Below, piece after piece: positions 54,457 through 64,000 of a stretch of 64,000 bases of DNA. Within the stretch, counting starts at the first letter, position 1. Each line of letters starts with the position of its first letter. The translations under genes and the position numbers were made by a program. Below the pieces are notes generated by a model that had not been told where the DNA came from, made no database searches, and saw nothing but the letters and a program-made list of their open reading frames with translations. Source of the stretch: Campylobacter fetus subsp. testudinum 03-427 (GTDB lineage: Bacteria > Campylobacterota > Campylobacteria > Campylobacterales > Campylobacteraceae); the NCBI GenBank assembly GCA_000495505.1, contig CP006833.1, forward strand, positions 1,426,001 to 1,490,000. Direction: 5' to 3'.

Positions 54457-55359
54457 TTAAATCTCAAGCTCGGCGCGAAAAACAATTACCGCTCTTCCTG
54501 TTATCTGCACTAAAACCGGTTTAGCACCCTCTTTAGTTACATTTACTTCCATTACGCCTGTGCGTCCTATCGCTTCACCTTGTATGGCTTTGAATTTAAA
54601 ACTTTGCAAATCACGTTTTTGAAATAAATCATAATGCACAAGGTACGCCCCTAAAGGTCCATTCGCATTTCCAGTTACTGGATCTTCATTTATCCCTATA
54701 GCAGGAGCAAACATACGTCCATGCACCAAAATCTCAGCATTTGGATCTAGCGTAAAAACATAATATCCGTTGCAGTTTATCTCTTTGCTAAGCGATATCA
54801 AAAGTTCGAAATTCGGTTTTAAAGAGTGTAAAACAGAGTTTGAGTTGATAGCCATCATTACTTTTGAATGCCCTGTAGATGCGATGCAAACTGGACATTT
54901 TGAGTTTAAATCATCATTCTTGATATCAAGCGCTTCTGTAAGTTTTTCTATAGTTTTACTTGAAAAAGGCTCACTGATTTTGATCTCGCCTTGGGTCATC
55001 ACTATAGAATAGTCATCGCCGCACCTATTTATATCTACAAGAAGATTTCCAGCGCCTGTTTTTTGCACCACCTTAGTAGAGTCTAGTCCAAGCTCTATAG
55101 CTCTAGCGTAATGAGCAGCTATAGTAGCGTGACCACATATAGGAACTTCGCTTGTCGGAGTAAAAAAGCGAACCCAAACATCGTGACTTGCGTCTTTAGG
55201 AGATAAGATAAACGCGGTTTCTGAGTTATTTAGCTCTCTTGCTATGCGCTGCATCTGCTCATCACTAAGCCCATCGGCGTTTGTCACTACTCCAGCTGGA
55301 TTGCCATAAAGTTTTTGAGTAGTAAATGAATCTACTTGGTAAATGCGGTACTTTTTCAT
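54457..55359 (-). CDS. PhzF-family isomerase-like protein
   Basis: A 300-residue protein of the PhzF/YddE fold: RIYQVDSFTTQKLYGNPAGV, NNSETAFIL with the catalytic Glu, RFFTPTSEVPICGHATIA, and the C-terminal half GINEDPVTGNANGPLGAYLV. Family members isomerise small metabolites; the natural substrate is unknown here. It interrupts the C. jejuni-like order between the M23 peptidase gene and lpxC. Confidence 0.88.
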   Translation of the reverse strand: MKKYRIYQVDSFTTQKLYGNPAGVVTNADGLSDEQMQRIARELNNSETAFILSPKDASHDVWVRFFTPTSEVPICGHATIAAHYARAIELGLDSTKVVQKTGAGNLLVDINRCGDDYSIVMTQGEIKISEPFSSKTIEKLTEALDIKNDDLNSKCPVCIASTGHSKVMMAINSNSVLHSLKPNFELLISLSKEINCNGYYVFTLDPNAEILVHGRMFAPAIGINEDPVTGNANGPLGAYLVHYDLFQKRDLQSFKFKAIQGEAIGRTGVMEVNVTKEGAKPVLVQITGRAVIVFRAELEI

Positions 55360-55413
55360 CTGGTTCCTTATTAAATTTACTACTACAAATTTACAAATTT
55401 AAATCAAATCGTT

Positions 55414-56784
55414 TCAAATTTTCTTATCAATAACCTTTTTTGAAAGCTCAAGAACATCATATACGTTATCTTTCATCCATTTATTATCCATCCACTCCTC
55501 AGGTCTAACTTCTATACCTTGAACTAAAACACCAAAATGCAAGTGATCTCCAAGAGCAAGCCCAGTAGTTCCAGTAGTTGCTATAGGAGCATCTACGCTT
55601 AGTTGTTCGCCAACATTTACATTCGTACTATTGCAGTGACCATACAAAGTATAAAGCCCAAATCCGTGGTATAAAATTATATTTTGACCATATATTCCGT
55701 TTTCTTCATTAAATACTACTACAGAAGGATTGCTAGTTGCTATTTTAGCTCCTGCTGTGCTAGCTAAGTCAAGACCTAAATGCCAACTTTCACTTACGTC
55801 ATTTCCATTATAAGTATAAAAACGATGATCTCCAAAACTCGCTACCGCCGCTCCGTTTCTAAGAGGATAAAAAGGAGCTATATAAAAGCCGTTCATTGAT
55901 TTTTCCGGTACTTTTGACGTGATTTCCGTTATTTTTTTCTCATTTGAAATTCTAAGTGTTTCATTTACAAATTTAAATCTAGCGAGCTTATCCATAGCAG
56001 CAGGATCTGCTGCATACTGATTTGCAAGGTCTAGTATCTTACCGTCTAAAAATCTATCGTTTAGAGCTATTTTTGAGACTTTATACTTTCTATCTTGTAA
56101 AAAGTATCTTACGCGCATATTGCTTTTATTTCCAGCCATATCTTCAGCTACTACATCTGCACTAAAATCATTTTCTGAGCTAGGCCACGCAACTAAAGAA
56201 GCATAATATCCATCTTTATAAAATGGTGTAGCTTTAAATTTTTTACCGTAGTTTGTTTGTATATATACATCTTTGATATTATCATCACTAGCTCTAAATA
56301 CCACGGCTGCCGCGCCTCCTTTTGATATCTTATAAGACTGATTTAGTATATATATCTCTGGTTTTTTTGTATCTACTAAAAGTTTTGAGTGTTTTACTGA
56401 TTTATTTCCACCGAAAAAATTCCATTTGCTAGTATCTATCGCCTCTACTGTTAAAGTATAAGTTTTTTTCTCATCAAATATAGCGTTTTTAGGAAAAGCT
56501 ATGTTTAAATTTAATTCTGCTTGAGTATCGTTAAACTCTTTAGATAACAAAACTTGGCTCGCAGAACCATCATTTAGAACTATTTTTATAAATTTAATAC
56601 CAACATTATCCGTAATCTTAAGAGGAATGGGAGTTTTTAAATTCCAATGAGTTTCATTTTCTAAAGCTATATTTGGCGGTTCTTTCTCAAATACATTTAA
56701 ATTTGACATACTTACCACTATAAATATAGATAAAATTATAACAATACCTATAATAATAATTTTAAAACCTGAATTTTTTCTCAT
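55414..56784 (-). CDS. M23 (LytM) family peptidoglycan endopeptidase
   Basis: A 456-residue envelope protein with an N-terminal membrane anchor (FKIIIIGIVIILSIFIVVSM), an immunoglobulin-like middle (about 35-230) and a C-terminal LytM domain with zinc ligands in SWHLGLDLAS and GDHLHFGV. It matches the C. jejuni peptidase gene located between tyrA and lpxC and is probably a D,D-endopeptidase influencing helical shape, although that link is by position and domain only. Confidence 0.88.
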   Translation of the reverse strand: MRKNSGFKIIIIGIVIILSIFIVVSMSNLNVFEKEPPNIALENETHWNLKTPIPLKITDNVGIKFIKIVLNDGSASQVLLSKEFNDTQAELNLNIAFPKNAIFDEKKTYTLTVEAIDTSKWNFFGGNKSVKHSKLLVDTKKPEIYILNQSYKISKGGAAAVVFRASDDNIKDVYIQTNYGKKFKATPFYKDGYYASLVAWPSSENDFSADVVAEDMAGNKSNMRVRYFLQDRKYKVSKIALNDRFLDGKILDLANQYAADPAAMDKLARFKFVNETLRISNEKKITEITSKVPEKSMNGFYIAPFYPLRNGAAVASFGDHRFYTYNGNDVSESWHLGLDLASTAGAKIATSNPSVVVFNEENGIYGQNIILYHGFGLYTLYGHCNSTNVNVGEQLSVDAPIATTGTTGLALGDHLHFGVLVQGIEVRPEEWMDNKWMKDNVYDVLELSKKVIDKKI

Positions 56785-56844
56785 AATACTACCTTATTAA
56801 TATATTTTTTTAGAGCGTAATTATATCAAAATATCTTGAATAGA

Positions 56845-57675
56845 CTATAAAATATCTCTCAATCCCCTAGCAGTTTGCATCCACGCTTTTAGTTCGTCCC
56901 ATTGTTCATTTGCTATCATATTTTCACAAATTTCAAGCTCATTTTTAAAAGAATTTATAGCATTTAGCACATTTAATCTATTTTGTTTAAATATATCTAA
57001 CCACATCTGCGGACTTGACTTTGCTATACGAGCCATTCCGCTAAAACTACCTCCAGCAAGAAGCAATATATTTCTCTTATCCTCTTCTTTTAAAGTTGAG
57101 CTTACAAGACTGTAACTGATGATATGGGGAAGATGAGATATAATCCCTACATGATGATCATGGCTTTTTGAATCCATAAAAACTATCTTCATACCTGCGT
57201 GAGATAGTATCTCAACTGCTCTTTTTACATGATTTTCACCAGCATTTTTATCATCGCATACGACAACTACAGCGCCGTTTAATAGAGTTTTAAATGCTGC
57301 TTTAGGTCCTGAGTTTTCAGTTCCTGCCATAGGATGAGCAGCCACGAAGTTCTCTTTTATCTCATCTGGGCATGATTTTAATATCTCTGCTTTAGTCGAG
57401 CCAAGATCTATTATAGTTGTGCTTTTTGGTATATCTTTTAAATTTTGAAGTATTTTGATAATAGCCTCCACAGGAACAGCCAAAAATATCATATCGCATC
57501 TCTTTTTCATCTCCTCAAAGCCTATTATCTCATCGACTAAACCAAGCTTCAAAGCGTCACTCTCATTTTCTTTGCTAAGATCATATCCGCTTACTTTTGT
57601 TATAAGTTTCATATCTCTTAAAGCAAGACCTAAAGAGCCTCCGATGAGTCCTAGACCTATTATGCCTACGTTCAT
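56845..57675 (-). CDS. tyrA: Prephenate dehydrogenase
   Basis: NAD-dependent step of tyrosine synthesis, 276 residues: the N-terminal NAD motif GIIGLGLIGGSLGLALRDM, FLAVPVEAI, DLGSTKAEI, and AAHPMAGTENSGPKAA. There is no fused chorismate mutase or ACT domain. Divergent from bamA with 175 bp between. Confidence 0.93.
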   Translation of the reverse strand: MNVGIIGLGLIGGSLGLALRDMKLITKVSGYDLSKENESDALKLGLVDEIIGFEEMKKRCDMIFLAVPVEAIIKILQNLKDIPKSTTIIDLGSTKAEILKSCPDEIKENFVAAHPMAGTENSGPKAAFKTLLNGAVVVVCDDKNAGENHVKRAVEILSHAGMKIVFMDSKSHDHHVGIISHLPHIISYSLVSSTLKEEDKRNILLLAGGSFSGMARIAKSSPQMWLDIFKQNRLNVLNAINSFKNELEICENMIANEQWDELKAWMQTARGLRDIL

Positions 57676-57850
57676 ATAAATTCCTTATTGTTTTATGGAT
57701 TATTATACTTTAAATTTAATCAAAGTTCTAGTAATTTCCATTAAATTTTACCAATAAATTTAGAAAACGTAACGTATTTAAATTTAATAATATGTTAAAA
57801 ATAATTATGATACTATAGCCAATCACACTTTTTGCATTAGGTAAAATTAT

Positions 57851-60124
57851 ATGAAAAAAATATTCTTTTTGAGTTTAGCGGTGGTCGGAGCATTAAATGC
57901 CGTAACTATAAAATCAGTGACCTATAAAGGGCTTATGCATCTCTCAAATGAAGTTGCAAACGATATTTCAGGACTAAAAATAGGAGATGAGCTAACAGAA
58001 AAAAACTCAAACAAAGCTATTTTAAATTTATACAAACAAGGTTATTTCAAAGATATCTATATAGAAGAAACAGACGGAAACGTAGTAGTAACTCTAAAAG
58101 AAAAACCGATCATTGCAAGGCTTGATATACAAGGCGTTGTTACAAATGATAAAAAAGCCATAGATGGCATACTTAGTATCAAAAAAGGTCAGATGTATGA
58201 CGAACTAAGCATAAATAATGCAAAAGATAGAATAAGACAGTTTTACGAAACAAAAGGATACTTTGATACTGTTGTTGATGTTGAAAAGATCCCATTAAAT
58301 GGAAATGATAGCTCACTTCATATAATAATGACCGTAAATAGAGGCGAAAATATTACAATACAAAATGTAAATTTAGTAGGCTCAAAAGTACTTGATTACT
58401 CAGATGTAGAGCCTTCAGTATCAAATAAACAACGTGAATTTATGGGCTGGATGTGGGGAAGAAATGACGGAAAAGTTAAAATTTATGATCTCCCTACAGA
58501 CTCTGGAAAAATAAAAGAAGAGTATCTTAAAAAAGGTTATTTGGACGCTACGATTTCAGATGCGTATCTAAATACATATTTTGACAACTATACAGCAGAT
58601 CTTACTTACTACATAGAAGAGGGAGAACCTTATAATGTAAGTAGTGTTTCTATAGACGCACCTAGCGAACTTGAACTTGACAACGAAGCTATCATCAAAA
58701 AATTTAAATTATCAAAAGGTGATAGACTAAACTCTAGTTGGCTTAGAAAAGATATAAACGATCTTGAAAATATAGTCGCAGATAAAGGATACGCTTATGT
58801 AAAAGTCTATCCACAAACACAAAAAAATGAGACCGATCACACAGTAGATATCATATATCAAGTAGTGCCAAATGATAAAGTATATATCAGGAACGTTATC
58901 GTATCTGATAATGATAGAACAGCTGATAGAGTCGTAAGACGAGAACTATACTTAACAGAAGGAAATTTATATAATAAAACAGATCTAATAGATTCAAAAA
59001 ATGCACTTAAAAGAAGTAGTTATTTTGAAGATGTAGAAATAAAAGAAAATAGAGTAAATAAAGAACAAGTAGATCTAGAAGTTGTGGTTAAAGAAACATC
59101 GACAGGAAGCATTACAGGTGGTATAGGATATGGCACTAGTGATGGCTTATTATTGAACGCTGGTATAAGTGATACAAATGTATTTGGTAGTGGATATAAA
59201 GGTAGCGTGAGTGTAGATAAAAGCGATGATACTTTAAGCGGAAATATAGGACTTACAAATCCACGCGTTATGGACTCTGCGTATAGCCTTGGTGGAAATA
59301 TCTATGCAAATGATTATGACTGGAATGAGTACAACGAGAAAAGCTACGGTTTTAGTTTAACAGGCGGTAGAAAAATAGGCAGATATATAAACGCATTTTT
59401 AACATATCAGATAGAACACAGCAAAATCACTGGACTTGATGAGTTTTATAGAGACGCTGGATATCTAAATGGAACAAATATAAAAAGCTCGATAATTCCT
59501 GGTATAACATTTAACAACACAGATGATTACTATATCCCAAGAAGCGGTATGATAGCATCTACTAGCTTTGAATACGCAGGAGCAGGTGGAGATATAGAGT
59601 TTGTTAAAAATAAAACAAGTTTCAATTACTATCTTGGATTAAGCGACTATATAGATTATGATCTTATCTTAAGATATAAAGCAGCATTTGGATACTTGTG
59701 GAATAGCGACGAAGCTAAGCTACCGATCAATGAAAAATTATTTTTAGGTGGCATACGAAGTGTAAGAGGATATAAAAATAGAAGCGTAACTCCAAAAAGA
59801 CATATCTGCAATCCAAAAAGAAGCGATGGCAGCGTTATCAATGCTTGTAAAGATATAGAAACCGGTGGTAAAATATCGTTTAATAACTCAGTAGAAATAA
59901 GTTTTCCTATCATAGATCGCCTTAAAATGCGCGGACTTGTATTTTTTGATTACGGTATGATAGGCGATGATAGCTTAAATGAGATCAAACGCTATAGCAC
60001 TGGTGTCGGTATAGAGTGGCTAACACCTATTGGCCCACTTCAAATATTTTACACTCAACCTCTCAACGACAAACCAGGAGATGACACAAGTAGCTTTGAG
60101 TTCTCTATAGGAAGAAGATTTTAG
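57851..60124 (+). CDS. bamA: Outer membrane protein assembly factor BamA
   Basis: The central pore protein of the BAM complex, 757 residues. It has a signal peptide (MKKIFFLSLAVVGALNA), five POTRA repeats (about 20-350), and a 16-stranded barrel containing the L6 motif VRGYKN and ending SFEFSIGRRF with terminal Phe. The position beside tyrA is conserved in C. jejuni. ATG at 57851 follows TAGGT. Confidence 0.95.
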   Translation: MKKIFFLSLAVVGALNAVTIKSVTYKGLMHLSNEVANDISGLKIGDELTEKNSNKAILNLYKQGYFKDIYIEETDGNVVVTLKEKPIIARLDIQGVVTNDKKAIDGILSIKKGQMYDELSINNAKDRIRQFYETKGYFDTVVDVEKIPLNGNDSSLHIIMTVNRGENITIQNVNLVGSKVLDYSDVEPSVSNKQREFMGWMWGRNDGKVKIYDLPTDSGKIKEEYLKKGYLDATISDAYLNTYFDNYTADLTYYIEEGEPYNVSSVSIDAPSELELDNEAIIKKFKLSKGDRLNSSWLRKDINDLENIVADKGYAYVKVYPQTQKNETDHTVDIIYQVVPNDKVYIRNVIVSDNDRTADRVVRRELYLTEGNLYNKTDLIDSKNALKRSSYFEDVEIKENRVNKEQVDLEVVVKETSTGSITGGIGYGTSDGLLLNAGISDTNVFGSGYKGSVSVDKSDDTLSGNIGLTNPRVMDSAYSLGGNIYANDYDWNEYNEKSYGFSLTGGRKIGRYINAFLTYQIEHSKITGLDEFYRDAGYLNGTNIKSSIIPGITFNNTDDYYIPRSGMIASTSFEYAGAGGDIEFVKNKTSFNYYLGLSDYIDYDLILRYKAAFGYLWNSDEAKLPINEKLFLGGIRSVRGYKNRSVTPKRHICNPKRSDGSVINACKDIETGGKISFNNSVEISFPIIDRLKMRGLVFFDYGMIGDDSLNEIKRYSTGVGIEWLTPIGPLQIFYTQPLNDKPGDDTSSFEFSIGRRF

Positions 60125-60131
60125 TATTTTT

Positions 60132-60159
60132 GAATTTAACCAGATCATTGGTTAAATTC
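60132..60159. terminator. Terminator after bamA
   Basis: GAATTTAACCA-GATCAT-TGGTTAAATTC, a perfect 11-bp stem starting 8 bp after the bamA stop. A second, weaker stem (CTATCATAAA/TTTATGATAG, 60174-60211) with TGCTTTTTT follows. Confidence 0.8.
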
Positions 60160-60313
60160 TACTCATATATGAGCTATCATAAATTCCTTTTAATCTCTGA
60201 TTTTATGATAGTGCTTTTTTAAATTTATATACTAAGTTTAGGTTATTTTGTGAGGAATGAAACAGCTTTTTTTCTAAGTACTTAGACCATAGCGTTTAGT
60301 TTTTAAAACGCCG

Positions 60314-60403
60314 TTATCTCATCGCCTCTCCATAAACAGGCTCTTTTAGCATACTAGTTTCAAATTTATCTTTATTGCATATAAAGAACAAAGCATTATC
60401 TAT
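60314..60403 (-). pseudogene. Possible C-terminal gene remnant after sppA
   Basis: The 275 bp between bamA and sppA have no intact gene. On the minus strand, directly after the sppA stop, one frame is open for 29 codons without a start: NALFFICNKDKFETSMLKEP, then VYGEAMR and a stop. It reads like the tail of a lost downstream gene of sppA. Family unknown. Confidence 0.25.
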
Positions 60404-61263
60404 CTAGCCTCATTGATAAATAACATTTTCAAAGCTAAGTTCGTACTCTCTTTTGCCAAATTTGAGATAAATTTATCCATAATAGGCTGTTGTTTCCAGC
60501 TTGGATCGCTCACACCGCTTAGCAGTTCTAGCTCATTTTTAACCTCAAAATAGCTTTTTACATCATCAATTAATCCAACGTCTTTAGCATCAGTAGCTAA
60601 AAATACTCTAGCATTTGCCCAAATATCTTTTTTATCGATATCTAAATTTCTAGCCATAGCTACATCGCTATAGAACATCTCATAACTTCTATTGACTAAA
60701 GATTGAAGCTCGTTTTTTTCATCTTCATTCCAGCTCCTTATAAATGTTCCTGCTTCTTTATATTTTCCAGCTTTTATAGTTTGAGCGCTTATACCTAATT
60801 TTTTAGCAAGCTCTTCGATATTTGGCGATTGCACTATAACTCCGATCGAGCCTATAAAACTACCACGATTTGCATATATTTTATTTGCCCAAATAGACGA
60901 ATAGTAACTCCCACTTGCCATTGTACCACTAGCATATGCAATAACTGGTTTTATGCTCGCCAACTCTTTTATAGCATCACTTATCTGCACGCTAGGAGCC
61001 ATTGAGCCTCCAGGACTATCTATATTTAACAAAACGCCTTTGATAAAGCTATCGTTTTTAGCTTCATAAATTTGATTTAATATCTCACTTTCATCGATTA
61101 TAGCACCTTTTAAACTTATCTCGGTTAAATTTGCGATCTCGCTTTTTCCACTATTTGCAATAATCAAAACAACAATTAATAAAAATATAAAACTCTTAAA
61201 GTATTCATTGACAAATTTAAAAACAGCTCCGATTTTTAAAAATATAAATTTTAAAACAGACAT
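60400..61263 (-). CDS. sppA: Signal peptide peptidase SppA (short form)
   Basis: A 287-residue membrane-anchored Ser/Lys protease of family S49 that degrades cleaved signal peptides. N-terminal membrane helix (FIFLLIVVLIIANSG), NIDSPGGSMAPSVQI, the nucleophile Ser in AYASGTMASGSYYSS, and the general-base Lys in AGKYKEAGTF. One catalytic domain, as in archaeal and Gram-positive forms. Overlaps mqnX by 13 bp. Confidence 0.92.
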   Translation of the reverse strand: MSVLKFIFLKIGAVFKFVNEYFKSFIFLLIVVLIIANSGKSEIANLTEISLKGAIIDESEILNQIYEAKNDSFIKGVLLNIDSPGGSMAPSVQISDAIKELASIKPVIAYASGTMASGSYYSSIWANKIYANRGSFIGSIGVIVQSPNIEELAKKLGISAQTIKAGKYKEAGTFIRSWNEDEKNELQSLVNRSYEMFYSDVAMARNLDIDKKDIWANARVFLATDAKDVGLIDDVKSYFEVKNELELLSGVSDPSWKQQPIMDKFISNLAKESTNLALKMLFINEAR

Positions 61264-62471
61264 TCATTTCCTTTTATATATAGTTTTTTTACAAATTTAG
61301 TATGAAGCAAAATCTCCAAAGCAAGCTGATCTTTAGAATTTACATTTATACCTTTGATAATAGATATATCAGCGATTTTACCACTTTTTATAACACCAAG
61401 CTCCAAGCCCAAACTCTTAGCAGCCGCGTTTGTCGAACTAAGTAAAAGTACCTTTGATAGCTCCAAAAGATCAAAATCGCTATGAGTAAAAAGCGCGGCT
61501 CTAAGTTCATCAAAGAAATTTAAACTTATATTTGAGCTAAGTCCGTCAGTTGCGATATTTAGACTGATTTTACTATCAAAAACTTTTTTTAAATTTAACT
61601 TGTTTGATAAAAGTCTGTTTGAAACAGGACAAGTAGTTATACAGTGGAGATTTTTATCAAAATACTCAAGATACTCATCTGCAAAAACGCAATGAGTAAA
61701 TAACGTACGAACGCCCTCAAAATAGCTTAAAAAACTCTTTGGAGTATAAAAAGGCTTCACATCTTTACTAAAATTTCCAAGCCATACTTTAAACTCTCCA
61801 TCACCATTTTCAAGCCATCTTTTTTCATGTTTGCTTTCTAAAAAATGGGTTGATACTAAAAGATTATTTTGTCTTGCTAGATCAAGAGTTTTTTTAGCTA
61901 GTTTAGGATGAGTGGAATATGGCGAATGTATAGAAACGGCAGGGATAAATTTATCGCTTTTAAATTTCAAACTATTATTAAATTTGATTATAAATTTGTC
62001 CCAATTATCAGATAAATTCTCACTATTTGATCCTAAAATTTCATTAAAAAATATAAATCTCGCCTCACAATCAGCGCAAATTTCAGCTTCATTTCCAAAA
62101 CTAGAAATCTCTCCTATCGTGCTAATACCGCTTTTTAACATAGTTGTTATAGCATTTTTGATTATCTCGTTTTTGGCTTGTTCGCTAAGATTATCTCTAG
62201 TTTTTATCACGCTTTTTAGCCAAACTATAAAATCACCATAATCAAGACTTGAAACATTTGAACTAAACTCAAGATGAACGTGCGGATTTATAAACGCAGG
62301 CATTGCTATATCATCTTTAAAATCCATTATCTGAGCATCTGGATAAATTTTTATAAGATTATCGAAGCTAGATATCTGTTTTATATGCTCGTCAAAAGCT
62401 ATAGCACTATCTTCTAAAATATCAAAATTATCATTACAAGTTAATATGTATTTTGCTTTTATGATTTTCAT
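61251..62471 (-). CDS. mqnX: Aminodeoxyfutalosine deaminase-like amidohydrolase
   Basis: A 406-residue metal-dependent hydrolase, starting MKIIKAKYILTCNDNF at 62471 with AAGAGG upstream. Metal-binding motifs: NPHVHLEFSS (HxH), STHFLESKHEKRW, FTHCVFAD and IATDGLSSN. In C. jejuni and H. pylori the orthologue at this position (between aroQ and sppA) deaminates 6-amino-6-deoxyfutalosine in the futalosine route to menaquinone. The function is therefore well supported by synteny and family. Part of the quinone supply for petABC and formate dehydrogenase. Confidence 0.8.
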   Translation of the reverse strand: MKIIKAKYILTCNDNFDILEDSAIAFDEHIKQISSFDNLIKIYPDAQIMDFKDDIAMPAFINPHVHLEFSSNVSSLDYGDFIVWLKSVIKTRDNLSEQAKNEIIKNAITTMLKSGISTIGEISSFGNEAEICADCEARFIFFNEILGSNSENLSDNWDKFIIKFNNSLKFKSDKFIPAVSIHSPYSTHPKLAKKTLDLARQNNLLVSTHFLESKHEKRWLENGDGEFKVWLGNFSKDVKPFYTPKSFLSYFEGVRTLFTHCVFADEYLEYFDKNLHCITTCPVSNRLLSNKLNLKKVFDSKISLNIATDGLSSNISLNFFDELRAALFTHSDFDLLELSKVLLLSSTNAAAKSLGLELGVIKSGKIADISIIKGINVNSKDQLALEILLHTKFVKKLYIKGNECLF

Positions 62472-62524
62472 CTTTTTACCTCTTAAAAGAAGGCAATTAT
62501 AGCAAAAATTTAGCAATATTTCTG

Positions 62525-62530
62525 TACAAT
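62525..62530 (+). promoter_or_regulatory. Candidate -10 of the aroQ promoter
   Basis: TACAAT in the sequence TTTCTGTACAATCATAG, about 31 bp before the aroQ start. A TG one base upstream gives an extended -10 (TG-TACAAT). Confidence 0.4.
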
Positions 62531-62560
62531 CATAGTTAAAATATTTTTTAAGGATTGCAA

Positions 62561-63040
62561 ATGGATGCTCAAATGAAAATCATGGTTATACAAGGTCCAA
62601 ATATCAATATGCTAGGCAAACGCGAGACAAATATTTATGGCGCAATGTCGATGGAAAGTATTCATGAGCAGATGAAAACAGTCGCCGATCAAGCCGGAGT
62701 AGAAATCGAGTTTTTTCAAAGCAACTTTGAGGGTGAAATAGTAGATAAAATCCAAGAATGTCTTGGTGAATTTGACGGTATAATCATAAATCCAGCTGCT
62801 TATACGCACTCATCTATAGCTATTAGAGATGCCATTTCTGCAGTAAAACTTCCTGTTGTAGAAGTACATATAAGTAACATATATCAAAGAGAGGAATTCC
62901 GACAAAAAAGCTTGATAGCACCAGTTTGCGCAGGACAAATAATAGGCTTTGGTCCAGTAGGTTATCATTTAGCAATGATGGGAATGCTTCAAATTTTTGA
63001 ACAAATAAAAGCAGTAAGAGCTAGACAGCAAAATGCGTAA
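62561..63040 (+). CDS. aroQ: 3-dehydroquinate dehydratase, type II
   Basis: Third step of the shikimate pathway, 159 residues from the ATG at 62561, 6 bp after AAGGA. Type II motifs: [20 protein letters not shown] with the catalytic Tyr, [16 protein letters not shown] and [15 protein letters not shown]. The stop overlaps the start of the M24 peptidase gene by 8 bp. Confidence 0.95.
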   Translation: MDAQMKIMVIQGPNINMLGKRETNIYGAMSMESIHEQMKTVADQAGVEIEFFQSNFEGEIVDKIQECLGEFDGIIINPAAYTHSSIAIRDAISAVKLPVVEVHISNIYQREEFRQKSLIAPVCAGQIIGFGPVGYHLAMMGMLQIFEQIKAVRARQQNA

Positions 63041-64000
63041 TTTTATCTTAAAAGATGAAAATGCCGTATTTTATGAATGCGGCTATAGCTGCGATAATGA
63101 GATATATATAAGTATTTGCGGTGAAAACTTTTTCATCACCGATGCGCGCTACTCAATAGAAGCCAGACAAAATATAAAAAACGCTCAGGTGATAGAGATA
63201 CAAAGTTCTCTCATAAAAGAAGCTAGGTTGCTTTTAAGAAAGCTTGGAGTAAAAAATTTATACTTCAATCCAAATGATTTTACTTTGATGGAATATAACG
63301 CTCTTAGCTCAAATTTAGATATAAATTTCATAGCAAAACCAAACTTCTCGCAGATAAAACGTATGATAAAAAAAGATTTTGAGATAGATATTTTAAGAGA
63401 CGCTGCGAAATTTGGAGCCTATAAATTTGATGAACTTGCAATTTTTTTAAACAAAAACAGAGATTTGAGCGAAGAAGAGATAAATTTTCACGCACAAAAT
63501 ATCTTAAAAGATAGTGGAAAATTAAGACTTAGTTTTGAGCCTATAACCGCCATAAATTCCAACGCTGCAAAAGCTCACGCCATACCTACAAGCCTGAGAT
63601 TGCAAGAAGGAGATCTGCTATTAGTAGATGCAGGAGTTAAGTTTAAAAGGTACTGTTCAGATAGAACAAGAACTATAAATTTTGAAAATGGTTTTAAATT
63701 TGATAAAAATCAAAAATTTAAAAATAGCAAAAAAGATGAGATATTTAACATAGTAAAAGAGGCTCAAGCAGAAGCTATAAAAGCGGTAAAACCGGGTATA
63801 GCGGCTTATGAAGTAGATAGAGCGGCTAGGGATTATATAGCTAAGTTTGGATATGAAAAAGAGTTTTTTCACTCAACAGGACATGGAGTCGGTCTTGATA
63901 TACACGAACTTCCCATAATCAGCAAAAATAGCAAAACTATCTTAGAAGAAGGAATGGTATTTAGCGTGGAGCCAGGAATTTATATAGAAAACGAATTTGG
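63033..64000 (+). CDS. M24 family Xaa-Pro aminopeptidase (cut by window edge)
   Basis: From the ATG at 63033 the frame is open to the window end (322 codons). It starts [18 protein letters not shown] and has an N-terminal creatinase-like domain, then the catalytic domain with [19 protein letters not shown] (metal-binding Asp pair), [17 protein letters not shown] and [20 protein letters not shown] few residues of the C terminus lie outside. Overlaps aroQ by 8 bp. Confidence 0.9.
   Translation, partial: MRNFILKDENAVFYECGYSCDNEIYISICGENFFITDARYSIEARQNIKNAQVIEIQSSLIKEARLLLRKLGVKNLYFNPNDFTLMEYNALSSNLDINFIAKPNFSQIKRMIKKDFEIDILRDAAKFGAYKFDELAIFLNKNRDLSEEEINFHAQNILKDSGKLRLSFEPITAINSNAAKAHAIPTSLRLQEGDLLLVDAGVKFKRYCSDRTRTINFENGFKFDKNQKFKNSKKDEIFNIVKEAQAEAIKAVKPGIAAYEVDRAARDYIAKFGYEKEFFHSTGHGVGLDIHELPIISKNSKTILEEGMVFSVEPGIYIENEF

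Overview
The window is chromosomal DNA of a Campylobacter-type epsilonproteobacterium, probably of the C. fetus / C. hyointestinalis branch (the species is inference). The DNA is AT-rich, genes are densely packed, and many gene orders match what I recall of C. jejuni: fliR/ABC ATPase/tsf/rpsB, mnmG next to petABC, gyrA-flgP-flgQ-flgR-asd, bamA-tyrA-M23 peptidase-lpxC-tsaB-thrB-ylxR-infB-rbfA-rimP, and aroQ-mqnX-sppA. A futalosine-pathway deaminase, a single-chain cytochrome b with a diheme cytochrome c, and homopolymeric tracts inside genes also fit this group.

Layout. 1-6.7 kb: the 5' end of fliR, a TonB-dependent receptor, an ABC ATPase, tsf-rpsB, pgeF and ribE. 6.8-12 kb: mnmG, a decayed lysE-like exporter, and the cytochrome bc1 operon petABC. 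12-15 kb: an accessory patch with an orphan cas6, tRNA-Gln and tRNA-fMet, a short element bounded by a duplicated tRNA-fMet 3' end, and tRNA-Asn. 15-23.4 kb (minus strand): radical SAM protein, hemE, UPF0114 protein, asd, flgR, flgQ, flgP, gyrA. 23.4-28 kb: a five-gene cluster resembling a free-standing nonribosomal amino-acid activation unit. 28-33 kb: comF, two lipoproteins, a tautomerase, lepA, prs. 33-37.4 kb: pyrB, pyrC and three pilin-like genes. 37.5-48 kb: mnmA, a formate dehydrogenase cytochrome b, an unknown gene, a LOG protein, gltD-gltB and ribD. 48-54.4 kb: a small HTH gene with a divergent unknown gene, then the rimP-rbfA-infB-ylxR-thrB-tsaB-lpxC block. 54.4-64 kb: a PhzF protein, M23 peptidase, tyrA, bamA, sppA, mqnX, aroQ and the start of an M24 peptidase.

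How the genes work together. Most of the window is housekeeping: translation (tsf, rpsB, infB, rbfA, rimP, lepA, mnmG, mnmA, tsaB), respiration (petABC, fdh cytochrome b, hemE, mqnX), envelope (lpxC, bamA, M23 peptidase, pgeF), nitrogen and amino acids (gltBD, asd, thrB, tyrA, aroQ), nucleotides (prs, pyrB, pyrC) and motility (fliR, flgP, flgQ, flgR). The aminoacyl cluster (M28-like hydrolase, adenylation protein, GNAT, carrier protein, AAC(3)-like acyltransferase) is tightly overlapped and lies in an uninterrupted same-strand run from lepA to gyrA.

Best leads. (1) The element beside tRNA-fMet carries a protein built from three homologous HTH-like modules whose frame is broken by a T10 tract. 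It also carries two tiny hydrophobic peptide genes. The Shine-Dalgarno and start codon of one of them can pair perfectly over 11 bp with a downstream segment of its own mRNA, and an extended -10 lies on the opposite strand; this is the layout of a type I toxin-antitoxin locus. (2) A single-module relative of the HTH protein lies at 48 kb next to a 12-bp direct repeat spaced 32 bp. (3) The aminoacyl cluster has a G8 tract near the start of its first gene. (4) A pilin-like gene has a G10 tract. (5) cas6 stands alone, without an array or other cas genes.
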